Assembly: GCF_018623055.1 (NCBI RefSeq)
Contig: NZ_CP076019.1
Location: 744,001 to 808,000, forward strand
Source of the DNA: Halorubrum sp. 2020YC2
Lineage (GTDB): Archaea > Halobacteriota > Halobacteria > Halobacteriales > Haloferacaceae
Length of the DNA: 64,000 nucleotides
Direction of reading: 5' to 3'
Part shown: one piece after another, positions 1-6,752 of the stretch
Layout of the letters: each line of letters begins with the position of its first letter
How positions within the stretch are numbered: position 1 is the stretch's first letter
Made by a program: the position numbers and the translations under genes
The notes under the pieces: generated by a model
Databases searched by the model: none
Told to the model about the DNA's origin: nothing
The model's input: the letters and a program-made list of their open reading frames with translations, nothing else

Positions 1-22
1 CGACAGGAGACTCCCGACGCAG

Positions 23-370
23 GTGTTCCCCTGTCACCCTACCGCACCGGACTCGTTCCAAGTTCGATCCCGGACGTTCCTCTCGACAGAGGTACTGCTC
101 GGGACAGATTATCAGGTGGTCTCCGAGTTGTTCGACTCGACGCCGTCTCTGGCCGGCAAAGAGCGCACCGTCGGGGAAACAGACGCTTCTGGAATTCTCC
201 GTATTCACGACGAAAAAGGGCCCGTGCTTCACCTGTTCGGTGACATCTTCCTCCAGAACGATGGACTCACCGTCGAGGAAATCGAGGCCTCGGCCCGCCG
301 TGCGCTCGCCGCCGACGATCCGCCGGAATCAAATTCCGGGTCGGGCGTCGAATCGCAGTGCCGGGATTGA
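23..370 (+). CDS. hypothetical protein, possibly truncated by the window edge
   Basis: The frame is open back to the window edge, so the GTG at 23 may be internal and the gene may begin outside. The visible 115 residues contain a moderately acidic segment (RIHDEKGPVLHLFGDIFLQ, then an EEIEASARRAL helix) and a tail rich in Ser and Glu. No signal peptide, membrane segment or recognised motif is visible. The N-terminal 20 residues are less acidic than usual for this genome, so the true start could be further downstream. I do not recognise the family. Confidence 0.4.
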   Translation: MFPCHPTAPDSFQVRSRTFLSTEVLLGTDYQVVSELFDSTPSLAGKERTVGETDASGILRIHDEKGPVLHLFGDIFLQNDGLTVEEIEASARRALAADDPPESNSGSGVESQCRD

Positions 371-475
371 GCCGCCCCCGCGTGTTCTCCCTACGATGCC
401 GACCGTGCTTGCCCGCGTTCTCTGAGTCTTACGCCCGCCGACATCCTTTATTTCCCGGCCGACGAACCGCCGCGT

Positions 476-625
476 ATGCCCCAGATCCACCTCGACGAGG
501 AGACGGTCGAGCGACTCGACGCGCTCCGTGTCGACGACGAGGAGTACGACGAGATAGTCAGCGAACTCATCAACATCTACGAGGCGGAGGAGCTGACCCT
601 GTTCCGCGGTAGCGACCTAGAGTAA
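476..625 (+). CDS. 49-aa antitoxin-like small protein
   Basis: A complete 49-residue acidic protein beginning MPQIHLDEETVERLDALR. The N-terminal strand followed by an amphipathic helix (ETVERLDAL) and a second helix (EYDEIVSELINIYEAEEL) resembles the ribbon-helix-helix fold of VapB-type antitoxins and the haloarchaeal DUF7557 family (number from memory). No toxin gene is adjacent, so it is probably not half of a canonical pair. A TATA-like TTTATT at about 447-452 lies roughly 26 nt upstream of the ATG, which predicts a leaderless transcript and supports this start. Confidence 0.7.
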   Translation: MPQIHLDEETVERLDALRVDDEEYDEIVSELINIYEAEELTLFRGSDLE

Positions 626-669
626 CGGGAGCCGAACGGACGCACCGGGTCGGCGGGACCCGACGGCGG

Positions 670-1119
670 CTACTCCTGATAGGCGACGCGGACCTGCTCC
701 CACTTGCCGACCTCCTCTAGGTGGGCCTGTAGCTCGTCGGCATACTCCTGTACGAGCCGTTCCGCGGCCTCCAGTTCCTCGTCCGAGGTCCCGCCGCCGC
801 CTCCGCCGAGACCGAGCGCGCCCTTGATCGAGTCGACGAGGCCGCCGCCTGACCCCCCGGCGTCGCCACCGGGAGCGCCGCCCATCCCCGCCATCTGCGA
901 CCGGAGGTTCTCCAGTTCGGGCATGATCGCGGGGAGGCTCGACGTGTCCGCCACGACGCGGGCGGCCTCCGGGTCGTCGGCGTTTTCGATCTCCAGTTCG
1001 GTCGCCGTCATGATCAGTCCCCACTCCTGGCTGGAGAAGCGCGACGAGGCGACGCGCTCGTTGAACTGGTTGTCGACGGTCATCCGCTCGCCGACGATGG
1101 CGTCGGTCCACTCGCTCAT
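670..1119 (-). CDS. DUF5799-like haloarchaeal protein
   Basis: 149 residues. The N-terminal half (MSEWTDAIVGERMTVDNQF, then FSSQEWGLIMTATELEIE) is a compact conserved-looking domain. The middle is a glycine-rich flexible linker (GGAPGGDAGGSGGG and GLGGGGGG), and a C-terminal helix pair (EELEAAERLVQEYADELQAHLEEV) follows. This matches my recollection of the haloarchaea-specific DUF5799 family, whose role is unknown. No membrane segment. It is transcribed alone and diverges from the halocyanin gene. Confidence 0.7.
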   Translation of the reverse strand: MSEWTDAIVGERMTVDNQFNERVASSRFSSQEWGLIMTATELEIENADDPEAARVVADTSSLPAIMPELENLRSQMAGMGGAPGGDAGGSGGGLVDSIKGALGLGGGGGGTSDEELEAAERLVQEYADELQAHLEEVGKWEQVRVAYQE

Positions 1120-1215
1120 ACGCCTCCGTTCGACGGTCGCGGTGAAAAGTCCGTTCCCCCGCGGCGAGCCGTCGGCCGCGAACCGGTTCCCGTCGCGGGC
1201 GACGACGCGGAGGAG

Positions 1216-1221
1216 TTTATA
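1216..1221 (+). promoter_or_regulatory. TATA-like box of the halocyanin gene
   Basis: TTTATA is centred about 26 nt upstream of the ATG at 1245, the spacing expected for a haloarchaeal leaderless promoter. Confidence 0.6.
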
Positions 1222-1244
1222 CGCCGGAGTCCCTCAACCGAGGT

Positions 1245-1679
1245 ATGAGAGACAGCAGCCGTCGCGCGCTCCTCGCCGCCGCGGGGACCGCGGGCGCGAC
1301 CGCCCTCGCGGGCTGTGCCGACGCCGTCCTCCCCGGCGCGGGAGGCGACGACGCCGGCGGGTCGGGCGACGAGCGGGTCGACCGGACCGGCGAGGAGACG
1401 GTCGCGGTCGACGTCGGCGCGGACGACGGGTTCGCGTACGCGCCGGCGCACGTCCGGGTCGACCCCGGAACGACCGTCGTCTGGGAGTGGACCGGGAAGG
1501 GCGGCGGCCACAACGTGTACGCGGTCGACGGCTCGTTCGAGTCCGAACTCGTGGCCGAGGAGGGCCACACCTACGAGCGCGCGTTCGAGACGCCGGGGAC
1601 CCACGAGTACGTCTGTACGCCCCACCAGACCCGCGGCATGCGCGGCAGCGTGAAGGTCGTTTCGCCCGGCGACGGCTGA
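1245..1679 (+). CDS. halocyanin-type blue copper lipoprotein
   Basis: 144 residues. The N-terminus carries a twin-arginine signal (SSRRALLAAAG) ending in a lipobox, LAGC with Cys24, so the protein should be exported folded and lipid-anchored outside the membrane. The C-terminal plastocyanin-like domain has all four type 1 copper ligands: His89 (GGGHNVY), Cys124 and His127 (YVCTPH) and Met132 (GMRG). Members of this family carry single electrons between membrane complexes and terminal oxidases. The linker is rich in Gly and Asp. A TATA-like box sits at the correct distance for a leaderless start at the chosen ATG. Confidence 0.92.
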   Translation: MRDSSRRALLAAAGTAGATALAGCADAVLPGAGGDDAGGSGDERVDRTGEETVAVDVGADDGFAYAPAHVRVDPGTTVVWEWTGKGGGHNVYAVDGSFESELVAEEGHTYERAFETPGTHEYVCTPHQTRGMRGSVKVVSPGDG

Positions 1680-1756
1680 CCCCGGTCGATCCCCCTCTCC
1701 GACCGGTCGCTCACCCATCTCCGCCGGCCGGTCGCCCGCCCCAGAGCGGTGACCGC

Positions 1757-2875
1757 CTACGAACGGCGCAGTTCGTCGAACGCCCCGCCCGCGAGCCCCG
1801 GACCGGACGGGACCGTCGCCCGGCCCGCCGCGACCGGACACGGATCGGGCGCTAAGTCCTCGTCGAGCAGCGACCCGGTCGCGAGCCCGCAGGGCGACAC
1901 CTCGGGGACCGCGGCCGCGACGTGGACGGCGGCGGCGCGCGCGACGACCGCGTCGACGGTGGTGGTGACGACCGGGTCGACGCCGGCCGACCGCGCCCGG
2001 AGCGCGGCCGCCAGCGCGCGGTCGGGACCGCCGAGCGCCATCGGCTTGAGGACGACCGCGTCGGCGGCGTCCGCGTCCAAGACGGCGCCGATCCCCCGGG
2101 CCGCGACCGACTCGTCGACCGCGACCGGAACCCCGGAGCCGCGCTCGGCTCCCCGGAGCGCCGCCAGCCCGTCGAGGTCGTCCGCCGGGAGCGGCTGCTC
2201 GACGTACGCGAGGTCGAACGCGGCCAGCGCGTCGAGCGCGCGCCGCGCCGCCTCCCGGTCCCACGCCCCGTTCGCGTCGAGCCGGAGCGAGACCGCGCCT
2301 CCTACGGCCTCGCGGACCGCGCGGACGCGCTCGACGTCGGCGCCGACGTCGCGGGCGCCGACCTTCAGCTTGAGGCAGTCGAACCCCTCGTCGACCGCTC
2401 GCGCCGCCTCGTCGGCGGTTTCGGTCGGCTCGCCGTCTCCGACGGTCGCGTTGACCGGGACGGCGTCCGCGACCGACGCGTCGACCCCGGCCCCGGCCGC
2501 GAGCCGGTCCGCGAGCCGCTCTCCCGACCGCCGGGCCGCGGCGTCAGCGAGCGCGAGGGAGACGCCGTGTCTGGCCGCCGGGGTCGCCCCGTCGTCGAGG
2601 GCGTCGCCCACCGGCCCGTCGCCGGTCCCCTCCGACAGTCCGTCCAGCGCCGCCGCGCACGCCTCGTACGACTCCGTCCACCCCGGGAGCGGCGTGGCCT
2701 CACCGACGCCGACCGCGGCCGACTCGTCGCCCTCGCCGCCGGCCGTCACCACGAACCCCTCTCGGCTGCGTATCTCCCCCCGGGCGGTGCCGAGCGGGCG
2801 GGTCAGGTCGAGTGCGAACGGGCGGTGTCGCACCGCGAGAGTCGGGTTCCCGTCGGTGGGTCGGCGGTCGGTCAC
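1757..2875 (-). CDS. menC: o-succinylbenzoate synthase (enolase superfamily)
   Basis: 372 residues from a GTG whose codon overlaps the menA stop (GTGA), so translation is probably coupled. Enolase-superfamily features are in order: a capping domain, the base region CLKLKVGAR (KxK), the metal ligands in DANGAWD and EQPLP, then VDESV and VVLKPMALGG. With menA next door the likely reaction is dehydration of SHCHC to o-succinylbenzoate in menaquinone synthesis. The open frame runs much further upstream, but that part merely shadows menA. A dipeptide epimerase or muconate cycloisomerase is possible by family but disfavoured by context. Confidence 0.85.
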   Translation of the reverse strand: MTDRRPTDGNPTLAVRHRPFALDLTRPLGTARGEIRSREGFVVTAGGEGDESAAVGVGEATPLPGWTESYEACAAALDGLSEGTGDGPVGDALDDGATPAARHGVSLALADAAARRSGERLADRLAAGAGVDASVADAVPVNATVGDGEPTETADEAARAVDEGFDCLKLKVGARDVGADVERVRAVREAVGGAVSLRLDANGAWDREAARRALDALAAFDLAYVEQPLPADDLDGLAALRGAERGSGVPVAVDESVAARGIGAVLDADAADAVVLKPMALGGPDRALAAALRARSAGVDPVVTTTVDAVVARAAAVHVAAAVPEVSPCGLATGSLLDEDLAPDPCPVAAGRATVPSGPGLAGGAFDELRRS

Positions 2876-3801
2876 GCCGCCAGTCCGACCGCGAACGCGA
2901 CGGCGTACGCCGCGAGCAGTTTGCCGGTCGATTCGAGCGCGGGGTTGAGCGCCTCGCCGGACGTCTCGGTCACCACCGTCCGGGCGACGGTCGCCGCCAG
3001 CGGGAGGGTAACGAGCGGGAGCAGCGTCGCGAGGTCGTCGCCGCGCGCGACGAACCAGAGCGGGGCGAGGTACGCGACAGCGAGCATCGCGAGGTACTCG
3101 GCGCGGGCGAACCGGTAGCCGAAGCGGACGGCCAGCGTTCGCTTGCCCGTCGAGGCGTCCTCCTCGCGGTCGCGGAGGTTGTTGACGACGAGGATGTTCG
3201 TCGAGAGCGCGGCGATCGGGAGGCTCGCGACGACCGCGGCGAGCGCGACGGTGCCGTCGGGGACCCCGACCGGGAACCACCCGGAGAGAAGCGCGGCCGC
3301 TTGGACGTAGTAGGTCCCGGTCACCGCGATCACCCCGAAGAAGACGAACACGAAGAGGTCTCCCAGCCCGTGGTAGCCGAGCGGGTACGGGCCGCCGGTG
3401 TAGGCGATCCCGGCCGCGACGGAGGCGAGCCCGATCACGAGGATGGGGACGCCGCCGACGGCGACGAGGTAGGTGCCGACCCCGATCGCGGCCGCGAAGG
3501 TGAGCCACATCGCCCGCTTCACCTCGGCCGGCTCGATGAGGCCGCTGGCGACGACCCGGGTGAACCCCTCGCGGTCGTCGGTGTCGGCGCCCTGGATCGC
3601 GTCGTAGTAGTCGTTCGCGAAGTTCGTGCCGACCTGGATCAGCGCCGCGCCGACGAGCGCCGCCAGCGCGGGCAGCGGAGCGAACACCCCGTCTGCGAGC
3701 GCCAGTCCGACGCCGACGATCACCGGCGCGGCCGCCGCGGGGAGCGTCTGAGGCCGGGCGGCGATCACCCACGCCCGCCGACGGGTCACCTCGGTACTCA
3801 T
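2872..3801 (-). CDS. menA: 1,4-dihydroxy-2-naphthoate polyprenyltransferase
   Basis: 309 residues, integral membrane protein of the UbiA superfamily. The first Asp-rich motif is NFANDYYDAIQGADTDDRE (prenyl diphosphate and Mg binding), and a second motif NNLRDREEDASTGKRT follows. About eight to nine hydrophobic helices follow the N-terminal ARPQTLPAA segment typical of MenA. It joins a polyprenyl chain to DHNA to form demethylmenaquinone. The ATG at 3801 was chosen because MSTEVTRRRAW leads directly into the conserved helix; the longer open frame upstream has non-family sequence. It is the first gene of a two-gene unit with menC. Confidence 0.93.
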   Translation of the reverse strand: MSTEVTRRRAWVIAARPQTLPAAAAPVIVGVGLALADGVFAPLPALAALVGAALIQVGTNFANDYYDAIQGADTDDREGFTRVVASGLIEPAEVKRAMWLTFAAAIGVGTYLVAVGGVPILVIGLASVAAGIAYTGGPYPLGYHGLGDLFVFVFFGVIAVTGTYYVQAAALLSGWFPVGVPDGTVALAAVVASLPIAALSTNILVVNNLRDREEDASTGKRTLAVRFGYRFARAEYLAMLAVAYLAPLWFVARGDDLATLLPLVTLPLAATVARTVVTETSGEALNPALESTGKLLAAYAVAFAVGLAA

Positions 3802-3929
3802 TACTGTCGATTGGTGCGTGGCGTCCCTTAACCTTGCCATCGCGGACGCCGCGGGCCGCGCGGCGAGTTCACCACCGGGCCCCCCGCGGCGACCGACAGG
3901 TTCGACAGGGACCGGCCCGTGTGTCCCGT

Positions 3930-4208
3930 ATGACCGACACGGAAGCCGAGTCGGGGAACGGCATCGAGGCACGGTACGAGGAGACCGACGGCGAGCGCCT
4001 GCTCACCTTCTCCCGAGACGGCCGCGAGGCGACGGTCGCACAGAACGCCGAGGGGTACGCCATGCTGAAGGTCCGAGCCGGTCCCGACGGAGACGAGCTA
4101 GAGCGGTACTACGGGTTCGACATGGCGCTCGACCACGCCGCTGAGCTGCTCGGCGTCGCGGTCCCCGACCTCCCGGTGCCGGACGCCGCCGCCGACATGG
4201 GGATGTAG
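3930..4208 (+). CDS. small haloarchaeal protein of unknown function
   Basis: 92 residues starting MTDTEAESGNGIEARYEE. It has a strand-rich core (GERLLTFSRDGREATVAQNAEGYAMLKVRAG) and a C-terminal helix (GFDMALDHAAELLGV), with no cysteine and no membrane segment. It resembles the haloarchaeal DUF7111 group (number from memory). It diverges from menA-menC across 128 nt and stands alone. Confidence 0.7.
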   Translation: MTDTEAESGNGIEARYEETDGERLLTFSRDGREATVAQNAEGYAMLKVRAGPDGDELERYYGFDMALDHAAELLGVAVPDLPVPDAAADMGM

Positions 4209-4407
4209 CCGCGCCGTCGGCGCCCCGCCGGCGATCAACCAGCAACATCGTCCGCTACCCGGAACGGGAGCCGAACCGCTTCGGCGGCGAGGGAACGCGA
4301 CTCGTGAGCGCACGACCGGGCGTTAACCGTCGTGAGGGGCCGATCGAAGCCCGTGTGAACGACGCTTACTGTCGAAAATAAATAACTATCAAACATCACA
4401 ATCGGAA

Positions 4408-4416
4408 TTAAATATT
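4408..4416 (+). promoter_or_regulatory. AT-rich promoter of the ssu deletion remnant
   Basis: TTAAATATT lies inside an unusually AT-rich stretch (about 4370-4436) and predicts transcription starting near 4438. It probably served the former transporter operon. The rest of 4209-4464 holds no gene I can support. Confidence 0.45.
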
Positions 4417-4464
4417 CTCAGTAGCCATATTTGCTTATGAGCGGCGCCGGTAGGGGGAACCACG

Positions 4465-4887
4465 ATGGAACGACGACAATTCCTGCGCGGTACCGGTGCG
4501 GCGATCGGCGGCTCGCCGCTCGCCGGCTGCGCGGGGGGCGGCGGATCGGGAACGGTGACCGTCGACTACGCGTACTACAACCCGGTCAGCCTCGTGTTGC
4601 GCGAGAAGGGCTGGCTCGACGAGGCGTTCTCGGCGCTCGACCGGCTGACGAAGGCCGACCAGCAGGACCACCTGCTCGACGTGTGGGAGGAGCGCGGGAC
4701 GACGGTCGTCCTCGTCACCCACGACGTCGAGGAGGCCGTCTACCTCGCGGACCGGGTCGTCGTCCTCGGCGGCCAGCCCGGCACGGTGGAGTCGGTCGTC
4801 GACGTGGACATCGAGCGCCCCCGCGAGCGGGCGGACGCCGACTTGGTCGCGCTCCGGCGGGAGGTGACCGGCGCGCTGGGCCGGTAG
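4465..4887 (+). pseudogene. fusion remnant: start of SsuA/TauA-type binding protein joined to end of SsuB/TauB-type ATPase
   Basis: 140 codons, in frame but chimeric. Residues 1 to about 53 are the start of a Tat lipoprotein (ERRQFLRGTG, lipobox LAGC) followed by VTVDYAYYNPVSLVLREKGW, as in sulfonate/nitrate/taurine binding proteins. From LDEAFSALDRLTKADQQD onward the sequence is the last third of the partner ABC ATPase: D-loop SALD, H-loop VLVTHDVEEAVYLADRVVVL and a normal C-terminus. Walker A, Q-loop, the ABC signature, the permease and most of the binding protein are absent. The joint LDEAF/LDEPF is shared by both families, so recombination at a short repeat probably removed over 2 kb. No function is expected. 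Confidence 0.85.
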
Positions 4888-5055
4888 CGGCGTCCCGCCT
4901 CGCCCGTGCGGATAGCTGTCACGACCCGCGCGCCGGCCCGACTCCGAACGAAACGAACGTCGATCCGGCTTATTAACCCGCTTCCGAATCGGAATACACG
5001 TCGGATCATCGGTGTGCGTATAACTTCCTTAAGGTGTATTGACACCGACGCAGTC

Positions 5056-5094
5056 GTGCGGTTTTCGTTTAGGTCTCTGCTGGGAGGCGACTAG
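5056..5094 (+). CDS. possible 12-codon leader peptide before leuA
   Basis: GTG at 5056 opens a short frame, MRFSFRSLLGGD, containing two consecutive CTG leucine codons and ending at TAG. A TATA-like CCTTAAGG (5027-5034) is centred 25-26 nt upstream, so a transcript could begin exactly on this GTG. It lies 63 nt before leuA. Leucine content is modest, so this is weaker than the leader before ilvB. The rest of 4888-5157 has no other gene I can support. Confidence 0.3.
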   Translation: MRFSFRSLLGGD

Positions 5095-5157
5095 CGGTTA
5101 GTTCCGATTTTGCGATCGTCCAAACCGTTAAGTACCCGACCGTCTTGTCCTGGATCG

Positions 5158-6379
5158 ATGACAGACATCACGGAGGCTTCGTCGGACACCCCGGCGGATC
5201 GAGTTCTTCCAGGGCACGATAGCTTCTAACGTCGAAATCGGTCCTGTACGGATCTTCGACACGACCCTGCGAGACGGAGAACAGTCACCACGCACGTCGT
5301 TCAGCTACGAGGAGAAACGCCGCATAGCGGCGACGCTGGACGACATGAACACCCACGTCATCGAGGCGGGGTTCCCGGTCAACTCGGACGCGGAGTTCGA
5401 GGCCGTCAGCGACATCGCCGCCGCGACGGACACCACCGTCTGCGGGCTGGCGCGGGTCGTCGAGGGCGACATCGACGCCGCCATCGACTCCGGCGTCGAG
5501 ATGGTCCACGTGTTCGTCTCCACCAGCGACGTTCAGCTGGAGGACTCGATGCACGCGACCCGCGAGGAGGCGAAGGAACGCGCGGTCGACGCCGTCGAGC
5601 AGGTGAAAGACGCCGGCGTCGAGTGTATGTTCTCCCCGATGGACGCCACCCGGACGGACCCGGACTACCTGGTGGACATCGTCGAGGCCGTCTCCGAAGC
5701 GGGCACCGACTGGATCAACATCCCGGACACCTGCGGCGTCGGGATGCCGACCAGCTTCGGACAGACGGTGAACGCCGTCGTCGAGGCGACCGACGCCCGC
5801 GTCGACGTCCACACCCACGACGACTTCGGCATGGCCGCGGCCAACGCGGTCACCGGCTTCGAGAACGGCGCGGAGCAGGCGCAGGTGTCGGTCAACGGGA
5901 TCGGCGAGCGCGCCGGCAACGCCGCCTACGAGGAGGTCGTCATGGCCGTCGAGTCGGTGTACGGCGTCGACACCGGTATCGACACGACCCAGATCACCAA
6001 GCTGGCCCGGATCGTCGAGGAGGCCTCGGACATCCCGGTGCCGGCGAACAAGCCCGTCACCGGGCGGAACGCGTTCGCCCACGAGTCGGGCATCCACGCC
6101 GCCGGCGTCATCGAGAACAGCGACACGTTCGAGACCGGCGTGATGACCCCGGAGATGGTGGGCGCCGAGCGCGAGTTCGTGCTGGGCAAACACACGGGCA
6201 CCCACAGCGTGCGCAAGCACCTGGTGGAGGCCGGCTTCGACCCGACGGACAGCGAGGTCCGGTCGATTACGAAGCGGGTCAAGGAGTACGGCTCCGGCAA
6301 GCGGCAGGTGACCGCTGGCGACGTCGAGCGGTTCGCCGAGGAGGCGGACGTCACGCGGGAGGAGGAGGTCCGGGTCTGA
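5158..6379 (+). pseudogene. leuA: 2-isopropylmalate/citramalate synthase, frameshifted near the N-terminus
   Basis: The main frame encodes the DRE-TIM metallolyase domain (FDTTLRDGEQSPRTSF; HTHDDFGMAAANA; GIGERAGNAAYEE; HESGIHAAGV). Its catalytic motif at about 5257 lies upstream of the first in-frame ATG (5345), and no start codon exists between the in-frame TGA (5159-5161) and that motif except rare CTGs. The ATG at 5158, correctly spaced from a TATA-like TTAAGTA (5128-5134), is in another frame that stops at 5227-5229. Removing one C from the CCCC run at 5189-5192 joins MTDITEASSDT to RRIEFFQGTI, the normal family start. It is therefore a real mutation or a sequencing indel. The leucine and isoleucine (citramalate) roles cannot be separated by eye. 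Confidence 0.85.
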
Positions 6380-6474
6380 TGACCCGGTCCTCGACCGGAG
6401 CGCGCCCCGAGCGACCGCCGTCGCGGTCGCGGGAGGGGTCCGGCCGCGGACCCGTTCCGGACTCCCGACAGGAA

Positions 6475-6480
6475 TTTATA
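6475..6480 (+). promoter_or_regulatory. TATA-like box of the ilvB operon leader
   Basis: TTTATA within GGAATTTATACCCC. The expected start site about 26 nt downstream (near 6504) falls at the ATG of the leader peptide (6506), predicting a leaderless leader ORF. Confidence 0.65.
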
Positions 6481-6505
6481 CCCCGGCCGCGTTGCTTCGG
6501 GCGAG

Positions 6506-6580
6506 ATGCGACGGCACACCGCGGTCGCGGAGCGAACGGGCGTTCCCGCAGCCGTCGCGCCGATCATTGTAGGGGTATAA
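6506..6580 (+). CDS. 24-aa Val/Ile-rich leader peptide before ilvB
   Basis: A complete 24-codon frame from ATG at 6506 to TAA at 6578-6580. It starts MRRHTAVAERTG and ends VPAAVAPIIVGV, so five Val and two Ile occur in 24 residues, clustered at the end. A TATA-like box is spaced for transcription to start at this ATG. The last codons form the 5' arm of a perfect hairpin, and the stop codon sits in its loop. Position, composition and hairpin match what is expected of an attenuator leader for the ilv/leu operon that follows 172 nt downstream. There is no experimental support in the sequence itself. Confidence 0.6.
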   Translation: MRRHTAVAERTGVPAAVAPIIVGV

Positions 6581-6589
6581 GCCCCTACA
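6568..6589 (+). promoter_or_regulatory. attenuator-like hairpin overlapping the leader stop codon
   Basis: TGTAGGGG (6568-6575) pairs perfectly with CCCCTACA (6582-6589) around the loop TATAAG, which contains the leader peptide's TAA. A pyrimidine-rich tract (CTATCCCTTCCTC) follows. A ribosome at the stop codon would cover the 5' arm, so translation and folding should exclude each other. Confidence 0.6.
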
Positions 6590-6620
6590 CTATCCCTTCC
6601 TCACCGACCCGACGTACCGC

Positions 6621-6703
6621 CGAACGCGGGCGAGCGGGCCGTTTCCGACGCGCGGAGTTCAGTTTCGGAGGCGCGAGCCTCGACCCCGCCCGTCCCGCGT
6701 TCG
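6621..6703 (+). promoter_or_regulatory. long-range stem and inner hairpin in the ilvB leader
   Basis: CGAACGCGGG (6621-6630) is perfectly complementary to CCCGCGTTCG (6694-6703). Between them GAGGC-GCGA-GCCTC forms a 5-bp hairpin with a GNRA-type loop near 6668-6681. The fold occupies most of the gap between the leader peptide and ilvB and leaves the last 50 nt before the start unpaired. It could be an alternative structure in an attenuation switch, but this is inferred from base pairing alone. Confidence 0.45.
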
Positions 6704-6752
6704 CAGCGACCGACACCAGCCGCCAGACCCCACACCGAACACCACCACGACA

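Noticed and set aside
4431-4976. 181-codon frame in another frame over the ssu remnant
   Set aside because: Arginine-rich composition; the frame at 4465 carries the recognisable transporter pieces.
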